Below are positions 15,433 to 24,270 of a stretch of 34,422 bases of DNA, piece after piece (positions within the stretch are counted from its first letter, which is position 1; each line of letters starts with the position of its first letter). The position numbers and the translations under genes were made by a program. This DNA is from a bacterium. GTDB taxonomy: Bacteria; Chloroflexota; Dormibacteria; UBA8260; Bog-877. The stretch covers positions 1 to 34,422 of the forward strand of contig JAJYWT010000099.1 of NCBI GenBank assembly GCA_021791345.1, read 5' to 3'. The notes under the pieces were generated by a model. It searched no databases and had not been told where the DNA came from. It saw nothing but the letters and a program-made list of their open reading frames with translations.

Positions 15433-17409
15433 ATGTTGCGTACGCGGGGCGTCCCCTTCGGCTGGAGGCCGCGCCTGCGCCCGGCGGGGCGGCTCGCCCC
15501 CGTAATCCTGGGGGTGGCGCTGCTGGTCGTGGCTTGCGGCAACACCGCTCCGGCTCACACCGTGCGCGGCGGGACGGTCACCTTCGCGGAGCTGCCCGCC
15601 GACACGCCCACCTACATATTTCCGATGATGCCTGGCGCCTTCTTTGGCAACCAGAACCTCTACCAGTTCTCCAATGAGTTCTTCCTGCCGCTCTACTGGT
15701 TCGGGGACCACGGCCAGCCGGTGCTGAACCGTCAGCTCAGCATCGCCAATGTCCCCATCTTCACCGACGGCAACACCGTGGTGGACATCTCCCTCAAGCA
15801 CTGGCGGTGGTCGACCCGGCATCCCATCACCGCCCGCGACGTGGTCATGTGGATGAACCTGCTCAGCGCTGCCACCGACCCCAAGGCCCCGGTGCTCGGG
15901 AGCACGAGCCTGCCCGGTCCCGGCTGGGGAGCGGCGGTGGCCGGGGGCTTGCCTGAGAACGTGTTTTCGTATGCGGCCACGGGCACTCACATCCTCACCA
16001 TGAAGCTCAACGCGTCCTACAACCCCACCTGATTCCTCTACAACGAGCTGAGCCAGGTGTTCCCCCTGCCGCGCTTTGCCTGGGACAAGCTGTCGGCTGC
16101 GGGGGCGGTCGGAAACTACGACGCCTCCGCGGAGGCTCGGGTGCCGGCGCCGGTTTCCGCGGGACTTCCGGCGAACTCATACATCCCGGCCGATCCCGGC
16201 ACCGCCACCAGCGGCGCGCTCGGGGTGGCGCAGTTCCTCAACAGCCAGTCTGAGAACTCCGCGAGCTACGACACCAATCCGCTGTGGCAGGTGGTCGACG
16301 GTCCCTTCCGGCTCAGCCAGTACACCTCGTCCGGCTACGTGAAGATGGTGCCCAACAAGGGCTACTCCGGCACTCCCAAGCCCACCATATCCGCCTTCGT
16401 CGAGGAGCCCTTCACCAGTGACACCGCCGAGTTTGACGCCCTGCGCACGGGCAGCCTCACCATCGGCTACGTGCCGGTCCAGGACCTACCCCAGAAGGCG
16501 GCGCTGGAGCGCTGCCAGGGCTACTCCTTCGCCCCCTGGTACGGGTTCGGCTTCGTTTACCTCCCGCTCAACTTCACCAATCCCACCAGCGGGCCGCTGC
16601 TGCGCCAGCTGTACCTCCGCCAGGCGCTGCAGTCGCTGATCAACCAGCCGCAGGACATCAAGGACTTCGACGCCGGGTACGGCAACCTCGAGAACGGGCC
16701 CGTGCCCACCTATCCGCCGGGGAATGCGGATGAGAGCCCACTTGAGGCCAGGAGCCTGATCTATCCGTACTCGCCAACGCGAGCCGTCACCCTGCTCAGG
16801 GACCACGGCTGGAGCGTTGAACCTGGCGGGACCAGCTACTGCGCCCACCCGGGCACCGGCCCCGGTGAGTGCGGAGCCGGCATCAGCCTGCACCAGGCGG
16901 CGAGCCTTCCCCTGCTGGTCACCAGCGGCAGTGTCACCACCACCAACGAGATGGAGGCGCTGCAGTCGACCTGGAAGCTGCATGCGGGCATCGACGTGAG
17001 CATCTCCCAGGAGCCGTTCAACCAGGTGATCAGCACCATGTTCAACAGCTGCAGCTACGCCCATCCCTGCCGGGGCTGGACCATCGTGGCGGGGATCGCA
17101 TGGACCTATTCCCCGGACTACCTGCCGACCGGCGGCGAGCTGTTCGCGACCGGCTCATCCAGCAACGCCGGCGACTACTCCAGCCCCACCAACGACGCCA
17201 ACATCCACGAGACCCACGTGGCCAGCTCCGCCTCGGCCGAGACCAAGGCGCTGTTCAAGTACCAGGACTACCTGGCCCGCAACCTTCCGGTGCTGTTTCT
17301 TCCCGACACCCCGCTGCAGTTCACCATGTACAAGAGCAACCTGAAGGGCCTGGTCCCGCAGGACGTGTTCGACATCATCTACCCGCAGGACTACTACTTC
17401 GGCGGTTGA
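15433..17409 (+). pseudogene. Family-5 solute-binding lipoprotein with one in-frame TGA
   Basis: One continuous frame of 659 codons interrupted only by TGA at 16030-16032 (codon 200). The other three copies in this window have a Trp codon there (NPTW followed by YLYNELSQ or similar), so a single TGG-to-TGA change explains it. The N-terminus is a lipoprotein signal with lipobox LVVAC, Cys at residue 35. The body is an SBP_bac_5 (oligopeptide/DppA-type) binding protein: GGTVTFAELP, YIFPMM, YQFSNEFFLPLYWFG, DPGTATSGALGVAQFLN and YSPDYLPTGGELF. Two Cys pairs (SYC...GEC and NSC...HPC) are kept. The 458 codons after the stop are undamaged and end in YPQDYYFGG. It may be a fresh pseudogene, a read-through gene, a polymorphism or a sequencing error. 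Re-initiation at GTG 16057 would give a protein without an export signal. Confidence 0.85.
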
Positions 17410-17605
17410 CCGGTCCCATCCCCCGCTGCGCGGTGACGCGTGACCGGACCCGCCCCGATTGCCCAGTCCTTCCCCGCCGATCCAGCGTCGCCGAAGGCCG
17501 CCAGGGTGGCGCTCGCTCCGGCATGCCGCGAGCAGCCGGGGAGGCGCTGGGGTTCCCTGCACACCGGTGAAGGCGGTTCCTCCGGGGGCGGAGCCGCTGG
17601 GAGAG

Positions 17606-17628
17606 CCGGGCGGCGCAGCGCCACCCGG
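17606..17628 (+). terminator. GC-rich hairpin upstream of the second binding protein
   Basis: CCGGGCGGCG pairs with CGCCACCCGG, nine of ten positions, around the loop CAG. No T-tract follows. It could end transcription from the first binding protein, or act at the overlapping promoter region. Confidence 0.35.
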
Positions 17629-17631
17629 GGC

Positions 17632-17640
17632 TGGTATGGT
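17632..17640 (+). promoter_or_regulatory. Extended -10 upstream of the second binding protein
   Basis: TGGTATGGT fits TGnTAnnnT. A start near 17647 would leave a leader of about 74 bases containing the AGGAGGT site before the ATG. No -35 is recognisable. Confidence 0.4.
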
Positions 17641-17720
17641 TGTGCACCAATCGCTGCCGCGGCAGGGCGTGAGTGCGCCCGCAGCGCAGCACATTTAACT
17701 GGCCCAGGAGGTGGGCGCGC

Positions 17721-19667
17721 ATGATCAGACCGGGCACCCTTACCCTGCTGCGGACCGCGGCCGTGGCGCTGGCCGTGACCCTCTTGGTGGCCGCCTGTGG
17801 CGGGACCAGCGCCACCCCCAAGCCGACCAGTGGAGGCACCGTCACCTTCGCCGAATTGCCGGCGACGCCGCCGAATTACATCTTCCCGATGATGAGCGGG
17901 CCCTATTTCGCCAACGCCAACCTCTACCAGTTCTCCAACTTCATGTACCTGCCGCTCTACTGGTTCGGCGACGCGGGCAAGCCGGTCTTCAATCCCGGGC
18001 TCAGCATCGCCAACCCGCCCAAGTTCAGCGACAACAACCAGGTGGTGAGCATCACCATGAAGCACTGGCAGTGGTCGGACGGCACCCCTGTGACCGCCCG
18101 CGATGTCATCATGTGGCTCAATCTGCTGAGCGCGGTCACCGATCCCAAGGCGCCGTCGGTGGGCAGCAGCAGCGCTCCGGGGCCCGGATGGGGAGCGGCG
18201 GTTCCGGGGGCGTTTCCCCAGAACGTGGTGAGCTACACCCAGACCGGCACCTACAGCCTGTCGCTGCGGCTGAACGCCTCCTACAACCCCACCTGGTATC
18301 TCTACAACGAGCTGAGCCAGGTGTTCCCGCTTCCGCAGCAGGCCTGGGACAAGCTCTCGGCCGCCGGCACCGTGGGCAACTACGACCAGGCTGCCCAGGC
18401 CCGGGTGACGCTTCCCAACACCTCGCCCTCGTGGTACGTCCCGGCCGACCCGGGGACCGCCACCAGCGGGGCGCTGGGGGTCGCCCAGTTCCTCAACAGC
18501 CAATCGGAGGATCCCAGCACCTTTGCCACCAACCCCCTCTGGAAGGTGGTTGACGGGCCCTTCAAGCTGAGCCAGTTCACCACCACCGGCTTTGCCAAGT
18601 TCATCCCCAACCGGGCCTACTCGGGCAGCCCCAAGCCTCGCATCAGCGCCTTCGAGCTGGAGCCGTACACCAGCGACACCGCCGAGTTCAACGCGCTGCG
18701 CAGCGGGGCGCTCACGATCGGCTACATCCCGACCCAGGATCTCAGCCAGAAGGCCAGCCTGGAAAAGCAACAGGGTTACTCCTTCAGCCCCTGGTACGGG
18801 TTCGGGTTCGTGTACTTTCCGTACAACTACACCAATCCCACAGTCGGCCCCATCTTCAAGCAGCTGTACTTCCGGCAGGCGTTCCAGTCGCTGGTCAACC
18901 AGCCCGAGTACATCAAGGAATTCGACGGCGGCATCGGCCAGGTCGAGAACGGTCCGGTGCCGATCTACCCACCCCACAATCCCGACGAGAGCTCCCTGGA
19001 GGCCAACGGACAGGTGTATCCATACAGCCCCAGCAAGGCGGTGTCGCTGCTCAGGGACAACGGCTGGACCGTGGTTCCGGGAGGGGTCAGCTACTGCTCC
19101 AAGCCCGGGACTTCGACAGGCGAGTGCGGAGCCGGGATCAGCGCCAATGAGAAGCTGAACTTCACCCTCCTGTACGCAACCGGCAGTGTGGAGGCCGCCA
19201 ACGAGATGGCGGCCCTGCAGTCGACGGTGCAATCCAAGGCCGGCATCCACCTCACCCTGACCACCGCCCCCTTCTCCCAGGTGATCGGGACTGCCTTCAA
19301 CAACTGCACCATCGCCACCCCCTGCAAGGACTGGGAGATGGCGAACTGGCTGGGAGGCTGGACCTATTCGCCGGACTATCTCCCCACCGGAGGGGAGCTG
19401 TTCGCGACCGGCGGCGGGAGCAACGGCGGCGACTACTCGAACCCCACCAACGACGCCAACATCAGGGCGACCCACACCGCGCCGTCGGCGAGTGCGGAGA
19501 CCGCCGCCTTGATCCGCTATCAGAACTTCCTGGCGCGGCAGCTGCCGGCCGTCTGGCTGCCCGAGGTGCCCCTGCAGCTGACCATGTACAAGAGCAACCT
19601 CAAGGGCCTGGTTCCCCAGGACGTCTACGACATCATCTACCCGCAGGAGTACTACTTCTCCAGCTGA
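17721..19667 (+). CDS. Family-5 ABC solute-binding lipoprotein (second copy)
   Basis: A 648-residue extracytoplasmic binding protein of the SBP_bac_5 (peptide/nickel/opine) family. The leader ends in the lipobox LLVAAC with Cys at residue 26, so the mature protein should be lipid-anchored to the outer face of the membrane. A short Ser/Thr/Pro linker follows, then GGTVTFAELPATPPNYIFPMM and the ligand-binding lobes, including WSDGTPVTARDVIMWLNLL, the family signature region. Two conserved Cys pairs (SYC...GEC and NNC...TPC) suggest disulfides. AGGAGGTG at 17706-17713 lies 7 bases before the ATG and selects it over an upstream in-frame ATG at 17673. It is most similar to the broken copy upstream, so the two look like a recent tandem duplication. 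No permease or ATPase gene adjoins it; the ligand is unknown, with peptides the default guess. Confidence 0.92.
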   Translation: MIRPGTLTLLRTAAVALAVTLLVAACGGTSATPKPTSGGTVTFAELPATPPNYIFPMMSGPYFANANLYQFSNFMYLPLYWFGDAGKPVFNPGLSIANPPKFSDNNQVVSITMKHWQWSDGTPVTARDVIMWLNLLSAVTDPKAPSVGSSSAPGPGWGAAVPGAFPQNVVSYTQTGTYSLSLRLNASYNPTWYLYNELSQVFPLPQQAWDKLSAAGTVGNYDQAAQARVTLPNTSPSWYVPADPGTATSGALGVAQFLNSQSEDPSTFATNPLWKVVDGPFKLSQFTTTGFAKFIPNRAYSGSPKPRISAFELEPYTSDTAEFNALRSGALTIGYIPTQDLSQKASLEKQQGYSFSPWYGFGFVYFPYNYTNPTVGPIFKQLYFRQAFQSLVNQPEYIKEFDGGIGQVENGPVPIYPPHNPDESSLEANGQVYPYSPSKAVSLLRDNGWTVVPGGVSYCSKPGTSTGECGAGISANEKLNFTLLYATGSVEAANEMAALQSTVQSKAGIHLTLTTAPFSQVIGTAFNNCTIATPCKDWEMANWLGGWTYSPDYLPTGGELFATGGGSNGGDYSNPTNDANIRATHTAPSASAETAALIRYQNFLARQLPAVWLPEVPLQLTMYKSNLKGLVPQDVYDIIYPQEYYFSS

Positions 19668-19679
19668 TTCGACCACGGC

Positions 19680-19717
19680 GGCAGCCGGGGTGGGACCTTG
19701 TGTTCACCCCGGCTGCC
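19680..19717 (+). terminator. Perfect 13-bp hairpin after the second binding protein
   Basis: GGCAGCCGGGGTG at 19680-19692 is exactly complementary to CACCCCGGCTGCC at 19705-19717, with a 12-base loop, 12 bases after the stop codon. There is no T-tract, as is common for hairpin terminators in high-GC bacteria. Confidence 0.6.
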
Positions 19718-19896
19718 AGGGCGGTCCTCGGCCCGGGCCGTCGGCTCTCACGGCTTCGCCCCGCAGGCCCAGTGACAACCGGGTGTCGCCAGGCGACCGC
19801 CACGGTTGCAGACAGGCTTGGCGGTGCCCTCGGGCCGGCCACCCCCAATCGGTTCAAGGTTGGCGTGCGGTCTGCGGGCGTCGCGATGAGGGTGCT

Positions 19897-19989
19897 TCGC
19901 GAACTTAGGCTCTCGTCTTGGGGCGGCTCTGGGTCGGACAGCGGCCGCCGACTGGCCGGTGCCCCGTCGCCGGCATCCTGAGTTCGCGA
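19897..19989. repeat. Long inverted repeat with nested stems, possible structured RNA
   Basis: TCGCGAACTTAGG (19897-19909) pairs with CCTGAGTTCGCGA (19977-19989) over 13 positions, 12 Watson-Crick and one G-U, enclosing 67 bases. Within the loop GGGGC (19920-19924) pairs with GCCCC (19961-19965), and CGGCC (19942-19946) pairs with GGCCG (19954-19958). The nested arrangement could be a small structured RNA or the remnant of a short inverted-repeat element. No flanking direct repeat is seen. Confidence 0.4.
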
Positions 19990-20142
19990 CGGCCCACCCC
20001 GTCGACGCCGCCCCGTTCCGACCCCGGCCGTCGGGCGGAGGGTGGGGATTGACGCCGGGCGTCCCCCGCCATCTGATCCGGGCAAACGGAAGGTTAAATA
20101 TCGGTAGCGCACTCCATAAGTACTGCGATCTGCCGAGTGGAT

Positions 20143-20171
20143 TTGACTGACAACCATTGCACCAGTAGAAT
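20143..20171 (+). promoter_or_regulatory. Strong housekeeping-type promoter of the third binding protein
   Basis: TTGACT (20143-20148), a 17-base spacer and TAGAAT (20166-20171) closely match the sigma-70 consensus. Transcription near 20178 would leave a leader of about 73 bases ending in AAGGAGAGG. It is the best-matching promoter in the window. Confidence 0.75.
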
Positions 20172-20250
20172 GCCTGGACAAACGGCAAGTTGACTGCGGC
20201 CCCTTGGCCTTCGGTGGCTCGCCAGGTGCGGAACGACAAGGAGAGGGGCG

Positions 20251-22200
20251 ATGCGACTTCCGCGGACAGCAGCTACCTGGCGGCCAATTGCCCTGGCGGT
20301 TGTGGCCATGATCGGAGTCACCGCCTGTGCTGGCGGCACCACCCCGAGGCCATCGGCAAACGGTGGCGTGGTCACCATCGCCGAATCCCCAGGGGCTCCA
20401 CCCAACTACATCTTCCCGTTGATGTCGGGCAGCTATTTCGGCAACACCAATCTGTTCGGCTTCGACAACTTCATGTATCCGCCGCTGTATCAGTTCGATG
20501 TCTACGGCAAGCCCGGCTTCGACGAGGCGCTCAGCATCGCCAAACCGCCTGTGTTCTCGGATGGGAACCGCGTCGTGTCCATCACCTTGAAGCACTGGGC
20601 GTGGTCCAACGGGGCCCCACTCACAGCTCGCGACGTGATCTTCTGGCTCAACTTGCTGAGCGCGGCCACCGACCCCAAGGCGCCCTCGGTCGGGAGCACC
20701 TCGGCGCCGGGACCGGGATGGGGCAATGAGGTCCCAGGTCAGTTTCCCCAGAACGTTGTCAGCTATCGGCAGACCGGGACGTACTCGCTGCTGCTGAACC
20801 TGAATGGCTCGTACAACCCCACCTGGTTCTTGTACAACGAACTCAGCCAGATCACTCCCATGCCGCAGTCGGTATGGGACAAATTGTCAGCCCAAGGGAC
20901 GGTTGGCAACTACGACGCCTCGGCGCAACCCCGCGTCGCGCTCCCGGGGACTTCGCCGGGGTGGTACGTGCCCGCTGACCCGGGCACGGCCACCAGCGGT
21001 GCCCTCGGGGTGGCCCAGTTTCTGAACCTGCAGTCACAGGACCTCGCGTCCTATGCCACCAACCAACTGTGGAAGGTGGTGGACGGGCCCTTCGCCCTCA
21101 CTCAGTTCACCACCTCCGGGTTCGTCAAGTTCGTTCCCAACAAGAGCTACTCGGGGTATCCCAAGGCGACGATAGCGGCGCTCGAGGAGCTGCCATACAC
21201 CTCGGATTCTGCCGAGTTCAATTCCCTCGAGAACGGGGCGCTGACGGTCGGCTACCTGCCCACCCAGGACCTCGCTCAGAGAGCCGCCTTGGAAGCCAAG
21301 GACGGCTACAACTTCAGCCCGTGGTACAACTACGGCACCGGATTCTTTCCCTACAACTTCACCAATCAGCGGACCGGCCCCATGGTGGGCCAGCTCTACT
21401 TCCGCCAAGCCTTTCAGTCCCTGGTCAACCAGGGGCAGTGGATCAGAGACTTTCTAGGCGGCTATGGCTTCGTCGACAACGGACCCGTGCCGCTGTATCC
21501 ATCGGGAGATCCGTTCCTCTCTCCGCTGGAGGCTGGCAAGCCGCTGTACCCCTATGACCCCGCTCGCGCCGTGGCCCTGCTGCGAGCGCATGGTTGGGAC
21601 GTCGTGCCGGGTGGCACCAGTTCCTGCGTGCGCGCCGGCTCCGGCCCGGCCGACTGCGGGGCCGGCATCGCCAAGGGCCAATCTGCGAGCCTCACTCTCT
21701 ATTACGACTCGGGCGTGACCGCGCTCACCAATGAGATGGAGGCCCTGCAGTCAGTGACCCAGAAGGTGGCCGGGATCGACCTCACGCTGAAGCAGGTCAG
21801 CGTGGCGTCGCTCGCCAGCATCCTGTTCAATGGTTGCAGTCCGAAGACTCCCTGCAACACGTGGTCGATGGGGGTGTTCACCGCAGCGGGAGGCTATTCA
21901 TACTCTCCCGACTACCTTCCCACCGGCGGGCAGCTGTACGCGACCGGCGCCGGAACCAATCCCGGGGACTATTCGAATGCCACCGCAGACCGGCTGATCG
22001 CCGCCACCCACACGGCGCCCAACTACGCATCCGAGCTCCGTGACCTGTTTCAGTACGAGAACTTCATCAGTGAGAATCTGCCAATGGTCGAGCAGCCCGC
22101 GGGACTGGTGCAGCTGACCCTGTACAAGCGCAATCTCCACGGCCTGGTGCCGCAGGGGATTGGCAACCAGTTCTTCCCGCAGTTCTATCGTCTCGGGTAG
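20251..22200 (+). CDS. Family-5 ABC solute-binding lipoprotein (third copy)
   Basis: A 649-residue paralogue of the neighbouring binding proteins and the most divergent of the four. The signal peptide ends in the lipobox GVTAC with Cys at residue 26. The mature part starts GGVVTIAESPGAPPNYIFPLM and keeps the family regions (WSNGAPLTARDVIFWLNLL, NPTWFLYNELSQ, YSPDYLPTGGQLY). The Cys pairs are present as SSC...ADC and NGC...TPC. Its end differs (FFPQFYRLG instead of IIYPQxYY). The AAGGAG site at 20238-20243 lies 7 bases before the ATG. It has its own strong promoter and is followed, without a hairpin, by an Ntn hydrolase 52 bases on, so these probably form one operon with the SDR after it. Ligand unknown; the divergence suggests a different specificity from the other copies. 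Confidence 0.92.
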   Translation: MRLPRTAATWRPIALAVVAMIGVTACAGGTTPRPSANGGVVTIAESPGAPPNYIFPLMSGSYFGNTNLFGFDNFMYPPLYQFDVYGKPGFDEALSIAKPPVFSDGNRVVSITLKHWAWSNGAPLTARDVIFWLNLLSAATDPKAPSVGSTSAPGPGWGNEVPGQFPQNVVSYRQTGTYSLLLNLNGSYNPTWFLYNELSQITPMPQSVWDKLSAQGTVGNYDASAQPRVALPGTSPGWYVPADPGTATSGALGVAQFLNLQSQDLASYATNQLWKVVDGPFALTQFTTSGFVKFVPNKSYSGYPKATIAALEELPYTSDSAEFNSLENGALTVGYLPTQDLAQRAALEAKDGYNFSPWYNYGTGFFPYNFTNQRTGPMVGQLYFRQAFQSLVNQGQWIRDFLGGYGFVDNGPVPLYPSGDPFLSPLEAGKPLYPYDPARAVALLRAHGWDVVPGGTSSCVRAGSGPADCGAGIAKGQSASLTLYYDSGVTALTNEMEALQSVTQKVAGIDLTLKQVSVASLASILFNGCSPKTPCNTWSMGVFTAAGGYSYSPDYLPTGGQLYATGAGTNPGDYSNATADRLIAATHTAPNYASELRDLFQYENFISENLPMVEQPAGLVQLTLYKRNLHGLVPQGIGNQFFPQFYRLG

Positions 22201-22252
22201 ATGCGGCTGCGGGCGAGGTCGGACCAACGGCAGGCGATTGGAGAAACACCAG

Positions 22253-23170
22253 ATGCTCTTGATTGCTAGCGCGAACGGATCGGTCGGGATGGAAGCCGGA
22301 TGGGAGATCCTGAGCTCTGGGGGCACCGCCCTCGACGCGGTCGAGGCGGCCGCCCGGGAGGTCGAGGACAACCCCGACGACCATTCGGTCGGCTTCGACG
22401 GGTACCCGAACCTCTTGGGGGTCGTGGAGTTGGACGCATCCTTGATGGACGGCGCCACCCGCCGCGCCGGCACGGTCGGCGCGGTCCGCGGCTACCGTCA
22501 TCCGATCTCGATCGCCCGGGCAGTGCTGGATCGGCTGCCGCACGTGATGGTGGTGGGAGAGGGGGCCGAGAGGCTGGCTGCGGAGCTGGGCATGGAGCCG
22601 GAGGACCTCCTCACCGAGGAGACCCGCCAGGTCTGGCGCGACGGGATGGAGGGACATCTCGCGCCCGGCGACTCCCGGCGGCGGCTCCTGGACCGGATCT
22701 CCAGCCTGTTCGCGGATCCCGAGCACGTGGCCGGGACGGTCAACTTCCTCGCCATCGACCGCTCCGGCCATATCGCGTCGGCGGTCAGCACCAGCGGCTG
22801 GGCCTGGAAGTACCCCGGCCGGCTGGGGGACTCTCCGGTGATAGGCGCGGGGAACTACTGCGACGACCGCTACGGCGCCGCCGCCTGCACCGGTTGGGGA
22901 GAACTGGCGATCCGGGGGGCGACCGCCCACACCGTGGTGAGCGGGCTGGCCTTCGGGCTCGGGGTCGAGGAGGCGGCCGACAAGGCGATCCGGGAGCTGA
23001 GGGGGCTGGACGTGCCCGGTGGCGACCCGATCATGAACCTGGTCGCGCTCGACGCCAGGGGCCGCCACGTGGGCCTCTCGACCCAGCCGGGCAACAGCTA
23101 TGTCGCCTGGGAGGAGGGTGAGTCCTCCTATGCCACGCTGCCGCGCCGAGTGGTGCCTCTTGGTGATTGA
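22253..23170 (+). CDS. Aspartylglucosaminidase/isoaspartyl-peptidase-like Ntn hydrolase
   Basis: A 305-residue asparaginase_2-family enzyme of the self-cleaving N-terminal-nucleophile type. It resembles N4-(beta-N-acetylglucosaminyl)-L-asparaginases, which cut the sugar-asparagine amide bond; related enzymes cleave isoaspartyl dipeptides. Visible signatures are GGTALDAVEAA, SVGFDGYPNLLGVVELDASL, PISIARAVLDRLPHVMVVGEGAE, the cleavage site before Thr162 in GTVNFLAID, the later KYPGRLGDSPVIGAG block with its Arg and Asp for substrate carboxylate binding, and CTGWGE. There is no signal peptide, so it acts in the cytoplasm. GGAGA lies 8 bases before the chosen ATG. Being directly behind a binding protein suggests it processes what that protein helps import. 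Glycoasparagine versus isoaspartyl substrate cannot be decided here. Confidence 0.88.
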   Translation: MLLIASANGSVGMEAGWEILSSGGTALDAVEAAAREVEDNPDDHSVGFDGYPNLLGVVELDASLMDGATRRAGTVGAVRGYRHPISIARAVLDRLPHVMVVGEGAERLAAELGMEPEDLLTEETRQVWRDGMEGHLAPGDSRRRLLDRISSLFADPEHVAGTVNFLAIDRSGHIASAVSTSGWAWKYPGRLGDSPVIGAGNYCDDRYGAAACTGWGELAIRGATAHTVVSGLAFGLGVEEAADKAIRELRGLDVPGGDPIMNLVALDARGRHVGLSTQPGNSYVAWEEGESSYATLPRRVVPLGD

Positions 23171-23224
23171 ACAGGGGCGGTGGCGGCCTGGCCGCGGTAC
23201 GCACCCAGCTGTGGGGCAGAAGTC

Positions 23225-23983
23225 ATGAGCGATCCCGCAGCGCCGTCCCTGCCCGGCGCGCGCCGGGTGGCCGTGGTCACGGGAGCCGGCGGAGGGATCG
23301 GCGCCGCCGTCGCCGGGCGGCTCGCCGCTGACGGCTTCCGGGTTGCGGGAGTGGATCTGGATCTCGACTCGGCCAGGGCGGCTCTCACAGGACTTGCCGG
23401 GGCCACCGCCTTCCACTGTGACGTGTCCAACGCCGAGTCGGTGTCCCGTCTGGGTCAGGCGGTGGCCCAGACTCTGGGGATCCCCTGGTTGGTGGTGAAC
23501 GCCGCTGGGGTGTTCTTCACCCACCACGTGCCCGAGCTGAGCGAGGAGGCGTGGGACGAGACGATCGACGTCAACCTCAAGGGTCCGTTCCTCATCTGCC
23601 GGCAATTCCTTCCCGCAATGATCGCCGCCGGCAGCGGATGCGTCGTCAACGTGGCCTCGACCGCGGGACTGCGAGGCGGCCACGACCGCGCCGCCTACTG
23701 CGCCTCCAAGGCCGGCCTGGTGATGCTGACCCGTTCTCTGGCGCTCGACCACGGGCGCGACGGGATCAGGATCAACTGCGTGTGCCCGGGGCTTATCGAC
23801 ACCCCGATGGCGGACTGGATCACCTCCCGCCCGGAGGCTCTGGAGAGTTGGCGCCGTTCGGTTCCCGCGCAGCGGATCGGGAAGCCAGACGACATCGCCG
23901 CGATGGTGTCATTCCTCGCCTCTCCGCAGGCCGACTACGTGCACGGGGCGGTCCTGCTCGTGGACGGGGGCGTGAGCGCCTGA
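23225..23983 (+). CDS. Short-chain dehydrogenase/reductase
   Basis: A 252-residue classical SDR. The NAD(P)-binding motif TGAGGGIG is at residues 19-26, preceded by VAVV; an acidic residue after the second strand (GVDLDLD) favours NAD over NADP. NAAG follows mid-protein, then the catalytic Ser in VASTAG and the YxxxK pair Y158 and K162 (YCASK). The C-terminal DGGVSA is the usual end of the family. The substrate is not predictable; 3-ketoacyl-ACP-reductase-like and sugar or alcohol dehydrogenases all share these features. It lies 54 bases after the Ntn hydrolase, and a small stem (CTCCC with GGGAG, 24021-24047) follows it. The start ATG has only a weak ribosome binding site. Confidence 0.88.
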   Translation: MSDPAAPSLPGARRVAVVTGAGGGIGAAVAGRLAADGFRVAGVDLDLDSARAALTGLAGATAFHCDVSNAESVSRLGQAVAQTLGIPWLVVNAAGVFFTHHVPELSEEAWDETIDVNLKGPFLICRQFLPAMIAAGSGCVVNVASTAGLRGGHDRAAYCASKAGLVMLTRSLALDHGRDGIRINCVCPGLIDTPMADWITSRPEALESWRRSVPAQRIGKPDDIAAMVSFLASPQADYVHGAVLLVDGGVSA

Positions 23984-24211
23984 CCCAGACCGCATCCACA
24001 TTCCCCTCGCCGGCGGCGCGCTCCCGGACCCCATGGGGCTCAGGGAGTGACCCGGAGCGGACGAGGTCCTGGTCCCACCGGCCGTCTCGCGGTTGGCTGA
24101 GCCGATCCTGGTTGCTCCGCCCATCCAGGCCAGGGCCCAGCCGGTGCCCGCTGTCCCGGTCCCGGCGACCAGGGCTGGCGGAGGGTTGCATGCCGCAGGC
24201 TGGTCCCCCCA

Positions 24212-24219
24212 TATACAAT
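24212..24219 (+). promoter_or_regulatory. Possible distal -10 for the fourth binding protein
   Basis: TATACAAT contains TACAAT (24214-24219). A TTGCAT lies upstream at 24186-24191, but the gap of 20 to 22 bases is too long for a standard pair. The inverse, ATTGTA, recurs at 24267-24272, forming a spaced inverted repeat around the proximal region. Confidence 0.3.
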
Positions 24220-24270
24220 CGATGGAGCTGGTCCTCATCCAGAACCATGTTGCATACGCCTGGAACATTG

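Larger units (their letters stand above)
17410..17720. other. Intergenic region between first and second binding proteins
   Basis: A 311-base GC-rich gap with no supported gene. A hairpin at 17606-17628 (ten-base arms with one mismatch and a CAG loop) lies just upstream of the extended -10 at 17632. Short open frames here lack ribosome binding sites and family resemblance. Confidence 0.6.
19668..20250. other. 583-base intergenic region between second and third binding proteins
   Basis: No supported gene. It holds a perfect 13-base hairpin at 19680-19717, a longer inverted repeat with nested pairings at 19897-19989, and a strong promoter at 20143-20171. It is the longest non-coding stretch in the window, and the part near 20090-20180 is visibly richer in A and T than its surroundings. 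Confidence 0.7.

Noticed and set aside
16030..16032. TGA as a selenocysteine codon
   Set aside because: Paralogues carry Trp, not Cys, at this place, so selenocysteine insertion is not expected.
16057..17409. A separate gene starting at GTG 16057
   Set aside because: It is the in-frame remainder of the interrupted binding protein, has no signal peptide and no ribosome binding site of its own.
17394..19676. A very long open frame (about 760 codons) on the opposite strand of the second binding protein
   Set aside because: It mirrors the codon pattern of the real gene in GC-rich DNA, lacks family motifs and is rich in Arg, Gly and Pro. Similar antisense frames occur opposite metE, valS and other genes.
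19668..20250. Small genes in the long intergenic region
   Set aside because: The short frames there have no ribosome binding sites, biased composition or recognisable motifs.
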